DNA of 60,644 nucleotides from Clostridia bacterium (GCA_017938695.1 JAGBBA010000033.1:1-60644); one strand, 5' to 3'; shown: positions 43,871 to 52,253, numbered from the stretch's first letter. A program made the numbers and translations. The notes: generated by a model from the sequence alone, not told the origin.

Positions 43871-45006
43871 TGTTCCACCTTGTAGACCAGCATCAGCAGC
43901 GCGCCGTCGTCGGAGGTGTGGCCCTCCACGCGGATGGGGAAATCGTAATTGTTGCGGAAGCGCAGGTTGAGGCTGTCGGAGCCCACGGCAGCATCCACGC
44001 CATGGGGCAGGTATTTGGCACCAGCCGGGCCGTGGGGACGCCGCTGGAGGATCTCCACCTTGGGCAATTGCAGCAGCGCGTTATACAGCGTGGAGGACAC
44101 CTGGCAGGTGCCGCCGCCGTAGCCGGGCACGGATTCGCCGTCGATGAGCACCCAGGCCTTCTGGTAGCCGATGGAGGCCTTGTAGGGGCCCACATGCTTG
44201 TTGAAGTTCAGCTCCTCGCCGGGCTGCATCACACGGGTCAGGCGGTTGCAGGCCACGGCAATATTGATGATGCGGCCCTGGTTGATGGCGGCAGCATCCA
44301 TGGTGTAGAAGGAGGTGTAAGCAGCGATGGGGGTCTCCTCGTTGATGGGGGTATCCGTGGGGGAGACGGGGATCATGTCGGTGAGGTCATTCAGGTTGAT
44401 GTAGCCGTAGCTGCGCCAGTAAGGCACGATGGCCCAGCCGTCCTGGATCTTCCAGATGCTCAGCCTGGTGCCGGGATTGAGTACCACCCAGCTGTCGTCG
44501 GAATCGCTCATGGATTTGCGCACCTCGCACACATCGGCGGTGGTGGCGATGTAGGTGGACTTCTGCACGCCGTAGGGGGCAGTGTTCACGGGATCAATAG
44601 CCTTGACCTCGTAAATGCGGTCGCGCTTGACATAGCCGATGTCGTCGCCGTGGCGCACAATGGCCCAGTAGCTGCCGACGTAGAGCACATCGGCAGAAAC
44701 AGCATTATTGTTATAAGCCACCTTGGGGCCGTTGAGATCCTTGTTCTTGAAAATGCTGGACTGGGCCAGAATGCAGCAGCGGTAAAGAGCCGGGGACTTG
44801 GTATCAAAGTCTTCCCGGGTCATCTCCTGATAAACGTTGCCCACCACCACGGCAGGGACCTCGTTTTCATCCACTTCGTCTAGGGAAAGCAGAGCGTCCA
44901 GCTCCTCCTGGGTGAGGGTCTCTTCAGCTTCCTCTTCAGCCACGGCAGGCAGCAGGGGGAGCATCAGGCAAAGCGCAAAGAAAAGTGCCAGCATGCGTTT
45001 GAGCAT
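43867..45006 (-). CDS. Secreted VanW-domain protein with SH3-like repeats
   Basis: A 379-residue exported protein: signal peptide (LALFFALCLMLPLLPAVA), a Glu-rich linker, about two SH3-like repeats (~95-215), and a C-terminal VanW domain (~230-370) with TSFYTMDAAAINQGRIINI, NRLTRVMQPGEELNFN and PGYGGGTCQVSSTLYNALL. VanW appears in vancomycin-resistance operons and many Clostridial envelope proteins; here there is no other van gene, so wall binding rather than resistance is the likely role. Confidence 0.88.
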   Translation of the reverse strand: MLKRMLALFFALCLMLPLLPAVAEEEAEETLTQEELDALLSLDEVDENEVPAVVVGNVYQEMTREDFDTKSPALYRCCILAQSSIFKNKDLNGPKVAYNNNAVSADVLYVGSYWAIVRHGDDIGYVKRDRIYEVKAIDPVNTAPYGVQKSTYIATTADVCEVRKSMSDSDDSWVVLNPGTRLSIWKIQDGWAIVPYWRSYGYINLNDLTDMIPVSPTDTPINEETPIAAYTSFYTMDAAAINQGRIINIAVACNRLTRVMQPGEELNFNKHVGPYKASIGYQKAWVLIDGESVPGYGGGTCQVSSTLYNALLQLPKVEILQRRPHGPAGAKYLPHGVDAAVGSDSLNLRFRNNYDFPIRVEGHTSDDGALLMLVYKVEQ

Positions 45007-45046
45007 CGGTCACGGACCTCCTTGGTGTCAATGAGCGTTACACATC

Positions 45047-45075
45047 ATTATATCATTATGCGCCCGCTGCCGCAA
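45047..45075 (-). promoter_or_regulatory. Promoter of the VanW-sfsA-CHAP-ppaC operon
   Basis: On the minus strand TTGCGG (45070-45075), 17-nt spacer, TATAAT (45047-45052). Confidence 0.75.
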
Positions 45076-45109
45076 GGGTGGAGGCGGCACTATTTACAAG
45101 ATGAAAAAT

Positions 45110-45137
45110 CGGGAAGCAGCGCAGTTGCTGCTTCCCG
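45110..45137 (-). terminator. Terminator of the first ECF sigma operon
   Basis: CGGGAAGCAGC/GCTGCTTCCCG, 6-nt loop, then ATTTTTC on the minus strand. Confidence 0.85.
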
Positions 45138-45142
45138 AAGGA

Positions 45143-46117
45143 TTAACCGTTGCCCAGGGTGGTGTATTCCAGGCGTTCCAGTTCGCCGGTCCGGGCGTTG
45201 ATGCAAATGGCGACGTAGTATTCGTCGTCGGGGAGATCCATGGCCGGGGTGAAAAGCCACACGCGGATGCCGCTTGCCGACTGGCGCATCTGCGCATAGG
45301 CGGCCGTCAGGATGGGCTCGCCCTCGGTGTTGTACACCTGGTCAGGGTCAAGGCCGAACTGCTGGCGGATGGCCTCGCGAGCGGCGGCGATGGCTTCCTC
45401 CACGGGGATATCGCCCTCCTGGGGATCGGCGTTTGCGAGGGGATCGCCCCAGAGCTCGGTGCCCTCAATGTAGTCGTAATTGATGGTGAAGCCGTCGATG
45501 GCGTTGATCTCCTGGTTGATGGCAAATGCCTCACTGGAGCCTTCACCCAGGGCGTATAGCAGTTGCTCCTGTCCCCAGGCCACACGGTTCAGCGTGCCGC
45601 CAGCCCAAAGCACAGGGTCCACATCGTCGTGGCTCCAAGCGGCGGTGATGGAACCGTTCTGCTTTTCCACGGTGTACACGCCAGCCAGATGGTGGTTGAT
45701 CTGCCCGCTGGTTTCAAAGGTGACCACCCAGCCGGTATCGGTCAATTGGCAGTCATCCAGGAAAACACCCAGGGTACGCAGGGTCAGCCCGTACTTTTCC
45801 ATCACAGCCTGCCGGGCCTGGAAAACAGCCTCGGCCCGGGTGTCGGGCACCTGGACGGGCACCAGCGTGGTATGTACGGGCTGGGTGGCGACCACCGTAT
45901 CAGGGGCGGGGGGATTGTTCAGGATGGACAGGGCCACCAGTGCAAGGCACAGCACCACCCCGGCGCAGGCCAGCGCAATGCGCAGGGCAGGGGTGCGGCG
46001 GACTGGCTCCTGCTGATGCAGCTTGCGTAAAACAGCACCCGTCATGCGGTGATCCCACTGGACATTGGCAAGCTGATGATCCACAAGCTGCTGGAACTCG
46101 TTGCGTTCAGTCCTCAT
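45143..46117 (-). CDS. Putative anti-sigma factor with PepSY-like extracytoplasmic part
   Basis: A 324-residue membrane protein: ~45 cytoplasmic residues, one membrane helix (IALACAGVVLCLALVALSIL, ~46-65), and a large outer part with two segments resembling PepSY-type repeats (AVFQARQAVMEKYGLTLRTL and EAIAAAREAIRQQFGLDPDQV). It overlaps the upstream ECF sigma gene by 11 nt, the usual sigma/anti-sigma arrangement. The cytoplasmic part lacks a recognisable zinc-binding ZAS motif, so the anti-sigma role rests on context and topology. Confidence 0.7.
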   Translation of the reverse strand: MRTERNEFQQLVDHQLANVQWDHRMTGAVLRKLHQQEPVRRTPALRIALACAGVVLCLALVALSILNNPPAPDTVVATQPVHTTLVPVQVPDTRAEAVFQARQAVMEKYGLTLRTLGVFLDDCQLTDTGWVVTFETSGQINHHLAGVYTVEKQNGSITAAWSHDDVDPVLWAGGTLNRVAWGQEQLLYALGEGSSEAFAINQEINAIDGFTINYDYIEGTELWGDPLANADPQEGDIPVEEAIAAAREAIRQQFGLDPDQVYNTEGEPILTAAYAQMRQSASGIRVWLFTPAMDLPDDEYYVAICINARTGELERLEYTTLGNG

Positions 46118-46622
46118 TGAAATACCACCTTTCGAGCCTGCTGCGCAGGATAGTATTGGCGCGGTCCAGCCGCTGCTTGACGGTGGAGGGCGAAATGTGC
46201 AATGCCTCCGCCACTTCCTTGAGCTTCATGCCCTGGTAATAGCGCAGGAGCACCGCCTCGCGCAGTTTTTGCGGCAGGCTCATCACTTCGGTGATGACTG
46301 TTGCATCCGGCCAGATGCTCTCACAGGACGGTTCGGGCAAAAGCTCCAGGGAAACGCGGCGGTCGGTATGGCGGAACCATGCGGTGCGCAGGTAGTCGCG
46401 GCAGGTGTTGATGGCGATACTCATCAGCCATGCGCGCTCGCTGCTGTCATCGCGGAGATCATCAAGCCGCTTGTACGCTTTGAGAAAGGTATCCTGCACG
46501 GCATCCTCAGCCAGAGAAATATCGTGAAGATGGATGCTGCACATTCTCAACAGCGTGGTGCCGTACTGCGTCATCAGCCGCTCCAAAACGGCTTGCCTGT
46601 CAGGCGTCAGGTCAGGTTGCAT
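46107..46622 (-). CDS. ECF RNA polymerase sigma factor (locus 1)
   Basis: A 171-residue sigma-70-type ECF factor. Region 2 (AEDAVQDTFLKAYKRLDDLR, then ERAWLMSIAINTCRDYLR) and region 4 (LPQKLREAVLLRYYQGMKLK, then ISPSTVKQRLDRANTILR) are both intact. The overlapping downstream gene encodes a membrane protein likely to hold it at the membrane until a signal arrives. Confidence 0.94.
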   Translation of the reverse strand: MQPDLTPDRQAVLERLMTQYGTTLLRMCSIHLHDISLAEDAVQDTFLKAYKRLDDLRDDSSERAWLMSIAINTCRDYLRTAWFRHTDRRVSLELLPEPSCESIWPDATVITEVMSLPQKLREAVLLRYYQGMKLKEVAEALHISPSTVKQRLDRANTILRSRLERWYFNED

Positions 46623-46692
46623 AGGTCAACCTCCTTTCACTTATTAGACGAGGCAGAAAAAGAAAATGGACATAGATGGAAGGGGTATTTTT

Positions 46693-46734
46693 AATTCGGA
46701 ATTCGGAATGCGGAATTCGGAATTGAGAATGTGG
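46693..46734. repeat. AATTCGGAATGCGG-type repeat tract, copy before array E
   Basis: GGAATTC, GGAATGC, GGAATTC units, followed by GAGAATGTGGGCTGGGG, a flank shared with the copy at 20843. Confidence 0.8.
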
Positions 46735-46802
46735 GCTGGGGGAATGCGATTCTCCCCCAAATTTTATAGAACTGCGCTGTGGTGGGCGGGCAGAACCACT
46801 CC

Positions 46803-46845
46803 CTCAGTCGCCAGGCGGCGACAGCTCCCTCGGAGAGGGAGCCTT
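46803..46845. repeat. Two-hairpin repeat within the array E region
   Basis: GTCGCC/GGCGAC with a 4-nt loop (46807-46822) and GCTCCCTC/GAGGGAGC with loop GGA (46824-46842), followed by CTTAG. This GCTCCCTC...GAGGGAGCCTT form recalls dispersed repeats I have seen in gut Clostridia and is distinct from the arrays. Confidence 0.6.
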
Positions 46846-46859
46846 AGTTTGAATCTTGC

Positions 46860-46983
46860 GTCGCGGCGCGACCGTATTCGCGCCGTGACCCATGCAAAAA
46901 ACCCACCCTGCAACATCGCAGGATGGGTTTCGAAAGGGCTGAAAGCCCTTCGTGGGGAGTCCAGAGGGGCAACGCCCCTTTGG
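46860..46983. repeat. Hairpin array E, abutting the fhs stop codon
   Basis: GC-rich hairpin 46861-46890 (same sequence as in array D), hairpin 46931-46952 (CGAAAGGGCT, loop GAA, one bulge), hairpin 46961-46983 (CCAGAGGGGC, loop AAC, one G-T pair). Between them a CCCACCCTGC...GCAGGATGGG pairing (46901-46927) adds a fourth stem. The last base touches the fhs stop at 46984. Confidence 0.8.
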
Positions 46984-48654
46984 TCAGAACAGACCGACGA
47001 TCTTGCCTTCGGGGTTGACGTCGATGCCCTCGGCGGCGGGGACGCGGGGCAGGCCGGGCATGGCGATGATGTCGCCAGCGAAGGCCACCACGAAGCCTGC
47101 GCCTGCGGAGAGGCGGACAGAGCGGATGTGCAGGGTGAAGTCCTTGGGCGCGCCCAGGGCCTTGGGGTCATCGGAGAAGGAGTACTGGGTCTTGGCGATG
47201 CAGACAGGGCACTTGCCCCAGCCTTCTTCTTCCAGCTTCGCCAGCTGCTTGAGCACGCTGCCGGCAAAGGCCACGTCCTTGGCACCATAGATGCGCTGGG
47301 CCACGGCGGTGATCTTGTCAGCCAGCTTCAGGTCGTCTTCGTAGGTGTAGGAGGGGGTGGAATCGGTCTGGGCGTCCACGGTGTCGCAGACCAGCTGAGC
47401 CAGCTCGGTCACGCCGGCACCGCCGCGGGCCCAGCCGTCGCACAGCTCAACAGGCGCACCGGCCTGCTCGCAGGCGGCACGCAGGGCGGCCATCTCGGCA
47501 TCGGTATCGGTGATGAAGCGGTTCATGGCCACGATGACCGGACGCTTCCACACGTTCTTCACATGGTCGATGTGGGCCATCAGGTTGGTGAGGCCCTTCT
47601 TGAGGTACTCCACGCCTTCCACGGAGAGCTGATCCTTGGGGCAGCCGCCGTGATGCTTCAGGGCGCGGACGGTGGCCACGACGATGATGGCATCGGGCCA
47701 GATGTCGCTCTGGCGGCACTTGATGTCCAGGAACTTCTCGGCGCCCAGGTCGCCGCCGAAGCCGGCCTCGGTGACCACATAATCAGCCAGGTTCATGGCA
47801 GTTTTGGTGGCGATAACGGAGTTGCAGCCGTGGGCGATGTTGGCGAAGGGGCCGCCGTGCATCAGGCAGGGGGTTCCGTCGATGGTCTGCACCAGGTTGG
47901 GCTGGATGGCGTCGCGCAAAAGGGCGGTCATGGCACCTTCGGCGTGGATGTCGCCAGCAGTGACGGGGGTACCGGCAAAGGTGCGGGCCACCTGCAGGCG
48001 GGCCAGGCGGGCCTTCAGATCCTGCAGATCCTGGGCCAGGCAGAACACAGCCATGACCTCGCTGGCGGCGGTGATGTCGAAGCCGTCCTCGCGGGGCATG
48101 CCGTTGGCCTTGCCGCCGATGCCGCTCACGATGGAGCGCAGCTGACGGTCGTTCACGTCCAGGCAGCGACGCCAGGTGACGGTACGGGGATCAATGCCCA
48201 GCTTGTTGCCCTGCTGGATGTGGTTATCCACCATGGCAGCCAGCAGATTGTTGGCAGCGGTGATGGCATGCAGGTCGCCAGTGAAGTGCAGGTTGATGTT
48301 CTCCATGGGCAGCACCTGGGCATAGCCGCCGCCGGTGGCACCGCCCTTCATGCCGAACACCGGGCCCAGAGAGGGCTCGCGCAGGGCCAGCATGGCCTTC
48401 TTGCCGATCTTGGTCATGCCGTCGGCCAGACCCACGGACACGGTGGTCTTGCCCTCACCGGCAGGGGTGGGGTTGATGGCGGTGACCAGGATCAGCTTGG
48501 CCTTCTTTTCGCGCTGGGGAACCTGCATGGGGTCCACCTTGGCGATGTAGCGGCCATAGGGCACCAGGGCATCCTCGGGAATGTTAGCAGTGCGGGCTAT
48601 CTCCTCGATCTTGCGGGGGGACGCCGCCTGGGCGATCTCGATATCCGTAGGCAT
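46984..48654 (-). CDS. fhs: Formate-tetrahydrofolate ligase
   Basis: ATP-dependent formation of 10-formyl-THF from formate, the entry to folate one-carbon metabolism and to the methyl branch of acetogenesis. The 556-residue protein has the P-loop TPAGEGKT (63-70) after KLILVTAINP, REPSLGPVFGMKGGATGGGY, and GGPFANIAHGCNS. ATG 48654 follows AAGGAG; an in-frame TTG upstream is rejected. folD at the right edge supplies the next two reactions. Confidence 0.97.
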   Translation of the reverse strand: MPTDIEIAQAASPRKIEEIARTANIPEDALVPYGRYIAKVDPMQVPQREKKAKLILVTAINPTPAGEGKTTVSVGLADGMTKIGKKAMLALREPSLGPVFGMKGGATGGGYAQVLPMENINLHFTGDLHAITAANNLLAAMVDNHIQQGNKLGIDPRTVTWRRCLDVNDRQLRSIVSGIGGKANGMPREDGFDITAASEVMAVFCLAQDLQDLKARLARLQVARTFAGTPVTAGDIHAEGAMTALLRDAIQPNLVQTIDGTPCLMHGGPFANIAHGCNSVIATKTAMNLADYVVTEAGFGGDLGAEKFLDIKCRQSDIWPDAIIVVATVRALKHHGGCPKDQLSVEGVEYLKKGLTNLMAHIDHVKNVWKRPVIVAMNRFITDTDAEMAALRAACEQAGAPVELCDGWARGGAGVTELAQLVCDTVDAQTDSTPSYTYEDDLKLADKITAVAQRIYGAKDVAFAGSVLKQLAKLEEEGWGKCPVCIAKTQYSFSDDPKALGAPKDFTLHIRSVRLSAGAGFVVAFAGDIIAMPGLPRVPAAEGIDVNPEGKIVGLF

Positions 48655-48705
48655 ATGGATCAAGCTCCTTTATCATTGCGGTTGGGAAAACGAACATACC
48701 ATTTT

Positions 48706-48734
48706 ATTATAGCCTACGGAATGATTTATTGCAA
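48706..48734 (-). promoter_or_regulatory. fhs promoter
   Basis: On the minus strand TTGCAA (48729-48734), 17-nt spacer, TATAAT (48706-48711). Confidence 0.85.
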
Positions 48735-48831
48735 GTGACATCCGAACGATTATTCCGCATTGGTCAAAATAGTATCGTTTTCCGGCACCACATGCAGCAG
48801 CTGGCTGACGGTGACGCACGCATAAATAAAG

Positions 48832-48861
48832 GGCGGCTGCCCCGGGAAAGGGACAGCCGCC
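48832..48861 (-). terminator. Terminator of the second ECF sigma operon
   Basis: GGCGGCTG/CAGCCGCC with a 14-nt loop, then CTTTATTTAT on the minus strand. Confidence 0.7.
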
Positions 48862-48873
48862 GGGTCGATACGG

Positions 48874-49599
48874 TTATTCCGCCTTGCTGGGCGCAATGGT
48901 AAACACCCAGTCCGCTTTGGGATGACCCTCCCAAAGCGTTTTGCCATCGGGAGTGGTTTCCCAGTTGGCGATGTGGATGCTCAGGTCGTAGGTTTCCTGG
49001 AGAGCAATGGGTTCATCCAACATAAATTCCAAAGAAATCAGTACGGAGCCGTCGGATTGCAACCAGTGGATGATGCCGGTGCTGCCAGGCAGCGTTTTGC
49101 CGCTGCGGTCGAGTAAGCCGTTGATGGATGCCCAGACGTTCAACACCTTGGCATCGGTGGAAGCGGCAATTTCCTGCACAGAAGTTGTATTGGCAGGAAT
49201 TTCACTGAACGGCAGGCTGTCCATGTCATCCTTCGACCACAAATCAGTTTGGGCATAACCAGCGTTGGGAACAAGGCGGATATTCATATCCTCGGCAGGG
49301 GCGATGGACATGGTAGCCAGGACATAGGCGCACTTGTCATCGCTCAAAATAAGGCCGTTTTCGTTCTTGCCGGTGATGCCGGTAATGATCACATCGCCCA
49401 TGGTGTAGATCAGGTCGCCTACCTGCTGGGAAGGGCGGCTGGTATCGGTGACACCGGAACGGGCGGCAGTACGCCAGTCTTCACCAAAACGTTCACCGAA
49501 GAAATCGGCCGTGCTGGGTGCTTCTGCAAAGGATACGGAAGTGAAAACAAGAACGAGTGCTAACGCCAGAAGCAGCACGGATAAGACATTGCGTTTCAT
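48874..49599 (-). CDS. Secreted paralogue of the locus 2 anti-sigma sensor domain
   Basis: A 241-residue protein with a signal peptide (VLLLALALVLVFTSVSFA) and no other membrane segment. Its mature part aligns with the outer domain of the 284-residue protein encoded just upstream: FFGERFGEDW vs FGEFYGEKYKD, QQVGDLIYTMGDVIITGIT vs RQVGDVIYALDDVIVTGIT, and an identical end DWVFTIAPSKAE. The family is unrecognised. It looks like a soluble duplicate of the sensor, perhaps a ligand competitor or co-sensor; this is inference. Confidence 0.75.
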   Translation of the reverse strand: MKRNVLSVLLLALALVLVFTSVSFAEAPSTADFFGERFGEDWRTAARSGVTDTSRPSQQVGDLIYTMGDVIITGITGKNENGLILSDDKCAYVLATMSIAPAEDMNIRLVPNAGYAQTDLWSKDDMDSLPFSEIPANTTSVQEIAASTDAKVLNVWASINGLLDRSGKTLPGSTGIIHWLQSDGSVLISLEFMLDEPIALQETYDLSIHIANWETTPDGKTLWEGHPKADWVFTIAPSKAE

Positions 49600-49626
49600 A
49601 TTTCATTCCTCCTGGATGTATCGTGC

Positions 49627-50481
49627 TCAATTGGCTTCCGCCTTGCTGGGCGCAATGGTGAATACCCAGTCCTCGCTGACGCGGGTGTCCATCAGGTGCT
49701 CGCCTTCGGGGGTGACCTGGTGGTTGGCGATGTACACGCTCAGGGTGTACTCGTCCTGGCGCGGGATGGGCTCATGCAGGTCGATCTCCATAGTGAAGAC
49801 CATCGTGCCGTCCTCCTGCAGGATGCCGGAATAGCCAATGTCGGCGTTGACCAGCTCGCCGCCCGTACCCACCAGGCCGTTGGCGGTGGCACGGGTGCAC
49901 AGGATGGTTGCGTCGGTCTGGGCGGCCTTGTCCTTCACGGACACAGCATCAGCAGGGATGTTGTCGTGTCCGCCATAGTAGGGATCGAAATTCCAGGGGT
50001 CGGTGGTCAGGTAATCCTCGGGGATCAGCACCACGTTGGTGCCCTCGGCGGCGCGCATGGTGCCGGTGGCATAGATACGGGAGCACATCTCGTCGCTGAT
50101 GGACATGGGGTCTTCGCCGCGGTTGTCCTCTTCATTGTCCAGGGTAATGCCGGTGACGATCACGTCGTCCAGCGCGTAGATCACATCGCCCACCTGGCGC
50201 GTGCGGAGCGTGGTGTCGATGTCGCCCTGAAGCAGGGCGTCCTTGTACTTTTCGCCGTAGAATTCGCCGAAGCGGTCGGCGGTGATCGAAGCAACGGCAG
50301 CCACTGCTGCGCCAACGATGGCGACCAGCAGCAGGGTGATCAATGCAGTGCGTAGGGTAAAGCGTTTCACGGGTCGTTCCTCCTCCTGCGTATGGCGCAG
50401 GGCGTACTGCACACGATGCTGGAAGCTTTCCGGCACGTCGCCGTATACGGCTTGCTGCAAGTTTTTCTCTTTCAGCGTCAC
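49627..50481 (-). CDS. Putative anti-sigma factor of ECF locus 2
   Basis: A 284-residue protein: ~40 cytoplasmic residues, one membrane helix (ALITLLLVAIVGAAVAAVASI, ~45-65), and an outer domain of ~215 residues shared with the neighbouring secreted protein. It overlaps the ECF sigma gene by 4 nt. The start KEKNLQQAVYGDVPESFQHR resembles the short N-terminus of many Clostridial DUF4179-type anti-sigma factors, but the outer domain is not one I recognise. Confidence 0.72.
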   Translation of the reverse strand: MTLKEKNLQQAVYGDVPESFQHRVQYALRHTQEEERPVKRFTLRTALITLLLVAIVGAAVAAVASITADRFGEFYGEKYKDALLQGDIDTTLRTRQVGDVIYALDDVIVTGITLDNEEDNRGEDPMSISDEMCSRIYATGTMRAAEGTNVVLIPEDYLTTDPWNFDPYYGGHDNIPADAVSVKDKAAQTDATILCTRATANGLVGTGGELVNADIGYSGILQEDGTMVFTMEIDLHEPIPRQDEYTLSVYIANHQVTPEGEHLMDTRVSEDWVFTIAPSKAEAN

Positions 50482-50954
50482 AGGTCCTGCACCTCCTCAA
50501 ATACTTGGCTGCGGCGCATCGCATCCCGGCCACGGGCCAGGCGGGATTTGACGGTGCCGCTGGGTATACGCAGCATGCTGGCGATCTCCTGAATCTCATA
50601 GCCCTCCAGGTAGAACAGCACCATAGGCAAACGGAGCTTGTCCGGCAGACCGGTAAAGAACCGATACAGGTTCGGGTCTGAACCGGGCGGGGCAGGGGCG
50701 TCGGGGATGGTCTCCACGGGCGTTTCGCGCTTGCGGCTGCGGATGATGGCGTAACATTCGTTGACCAGAATGCGCGTCACCCAGGCCTGCAGGCGGCTTT
50801 CATCCTTAAGGGTGGCCTGCTTGCGCCACGCTTTTTCAATGCAGGACTGCACAGCGTCCTCCCGGTCGCACAGTTGGGGCAGGATCGCACAGGATACGCG
50901 GTAGAGCGATGCCTGCATCTCCACGATGTGCCGGGCAAATTCCTCGTGTGTCAT
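50478..50954 (-). CDS. ECF RNA polymerase sigma factor (locus 2)
   Basis: A 158-residue sigma factor with region 2 (CDREDAVQSCIEKAWRKQ, AWVTRILVNECYAIIRSRKR) and region 4 (LPMVLFYLEGYEIQEIASML, IPSGTVKSRLARGRDAM). ATG 50954 is preferred over 50966 because GGAGGAG falls between them. It is coupled to the anti-sigma gene by overlap. Confidence 0.94.
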   Translation of the reverse strand: MTHEEFARHIVEMQASLYRVSCAILPQLCDREDAVQSCIEKAWRKQATLKDESRLQAWVTRILVNECYAIIRSRKRETPVETIPDAPAPPGSDPNLYRFFTGLPDKLRLPMVLFYLEGYEIQEIASMLRIPSGTVKSRLARGRDAMRRSQVFEEVQDL

Positions 50955-51065
50955 AAGCTCCTCCATGGTGTGTAAATCGACTTACACTTATATGATGCCG
51001 GAGGGTGGGGGAAGGTTCCGTAACCATTGTAAATTACTTGATGGATATGGTAAAGCAGGAAATCA

Positions 51066-51096
51066 AACAAAAAAAGAGAGCCCTTTCGGACTCTCT
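51066..51096 (-). terminator. rplJ-rplL terminator
   Basis: AGAGAGCCC...GGACTCTCT stem, 4-nt loop, then TTTTTTT on the minus strand. Confidence 0.85.
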
Positions 51097-51114
51097 TGAA
51101 GACACTGTACGAAA

Positions 51115-51486
51115 TTACTTGATTTCGACGGTGGCACCCACAGCCTTGAACTGCTCGGCGATCTTCTCGGCTTCTTCCTTGGAAGCGCCTTCCTTAATGG
51201 TCTTGGGAGCGGACTCCACGATTTCCTTGGCTTCCTTCAGGCCCAGGCCGGCAACGACTTCGCGCACAACCTTGATGACCTTGATCTTCTCGGAGCCGGC
51301 ATCCTTCAGGATGACGTCGAACTCGGTCTTCTCTTCCTCAGCAGCAGCGGCAGCAGCGGGGGCAGCACCACCGGCAACAGCGATAGCACCGGTCACGCCG
51401 AACTCTTCCTTCATGGCGTCGACCAGTTCCTTGATCTCCAGCAGAGTCATGGACTTGATAGCGTCCAAAATTTCCTGATGAGTCAT
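51115..51486 (-). CDS. rplL: 50S ribosomal protein L7/L12
   Basis: A 123-residue stalk protein: N-terminal dimerisation helices ([21 protein letters not shown]), Ala-rich hinge ([15 protein letters not shown]), and C-terminal factor-binding domain with [20 protein letters not shown]. Complete and ends EIK. It is 66 nt downstream of rplJ. Confidence 0.98.
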   Translation of the reverse strand: MTHQEILDAIKSMTLLEIKELVDAMKEEFGVTGAIAVAGGAAPAAAAAAEEEKTEFDVILKDAGSEKIKVIKVVREVVAGLGLKEAKEIVESAPKTIKEGASKEEAEKIAEQFKAVGATVEIK

Positions 51487-51552
51487 TTTATTTTCCCTCC
51501 AAATTGTAAAGTAAATGTTTGTTGTTATGCGGCCATTATGCGGCCAGTGGGA

Positions 51553-52050
51553 TTAGGCAGCCTTCTGCTCGGCGATTTCGTCCAGCACGGCAACCAGAGA
51601 AGACACGGGGGAGACCAGGCAGCCAACCAGGGTGGCCAGCAGCTCTTCGCGGCTGGGCAGGGCGGCCAGAGCCTTCACAGCGGCAACGTCCATGACCTCG
51701 GTGCCCATCAGGCCACCCTTGATCTCCAGGGACTGCAGCTTGTTCTTCTCGATGAAGTCGTTCACGACCTTGGGAGCGTTGGTCACGTCCTTGGTGGAGA
51801 ACACGAAGGCGTTGGGGCCCTCCAGCAGATTCTCCAGGCCGGGGATGTTCAGCTCCTGCAGGGCGCGCAGCACCAGGCGGTTCTTCAGCACGCAGTACTG
51901 AACATCCTGCTCACGGCACAGCTTACGCAGGTTGGTCACCTGTTCCACGGTCAGACCGTTGTAGGAGCAGATCACCATGGACTGGCAATTCTTGATCTTC
52001 TCAACAATGTCAGCCACGACCTGAACTTTCAACTCACGATTCTTGCTCAT
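51553..52050 (-). CDS. rplJ: 50S ribosomal protein L10
   Basis: A 165-residue protein that anchors L7/L12 dimers to 23S rRNA. Blocks SMVICSYNGLTVEQVTNLR, YCVLKNRLVLRAL and GPNAFVFS are typical. ATG 52050 starts MSKNRELKVQVV after GAGGAGG. Upstream in-frame codons lie in the structured leader and are excluded. Confidence 0.98.
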   Translation of the reverse strand: MSKNRELKVQVVADIVEKIKNCQSMVICSYNGLTVEQVTNLRKLCREQDVQYCVLKNRLVLRALQELNIPGLENLLEGPNAFVFSTKDVTNAPKVVNDFIEKNKLQSLEIKGGLMGTEVMDVAAVKALAALPSREELLATLVGCLVSPVSSLVAVLDEIAEQKAA

Positions 52051-52218
52051 TTCTTCTTGCACCTCCTCAATGGTTTGGGAGTAAAAGAAAACCCTTGCGC
52101 AGGCGCAAGGGAGAGCTTGACAAAAGATCAACTATCCTTTACACCTCGGCAGGCGGAGCGGACTCCTTTACATCCTTGCGGATACCGGCTGTCTACGGCA
52201 CAGGTTTCTTCAAAACCA
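52051..52218 (-). promoter_or_regulatory. L10 leader RNA with attenuator
   Basis: The leader contains the conserved L10-binding architecture (GTAGACAGCCGG..., AAGGATGTAAAGGAGTCCGC, CTGCCGAGGT) and a terminator-like stem CCCTTGCG/CGCAAGGG (52092-52111) followed by TTTTCTTTT on the minus strand. In Firmicutes this leader binds excess L10/L12 to repress the operon. Confidence 0.85.
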
Positions 52219-52224
52219 GATGTC

Positions 52225-52253
52225 ATTATACACGCAACACGCCTGTTTGTCAA
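52225..52253 (-). promoter_or_regulatory. Promoter of rplJ-rplL
   Basis: On the minus strand TTGACA (52248-52253), 17-nt spacer, TATAAT (52225-52230): full consensus. Confidence 0.92.

Noticed and set aside
43867-45006. Vancomycin resistance gene from the VanW domain
   Set aside because: No vanH, vanA/B, vanX or vanRS genes are nearby, and VanW domains are common in wall-associated Clostridial proteins.
48750-48870. Short minus-strand frame after the fhs promoter region
   Set aside because: No ribosome site, overlaps the terminator and the shadow of the next gene, and has no recognisable protein.
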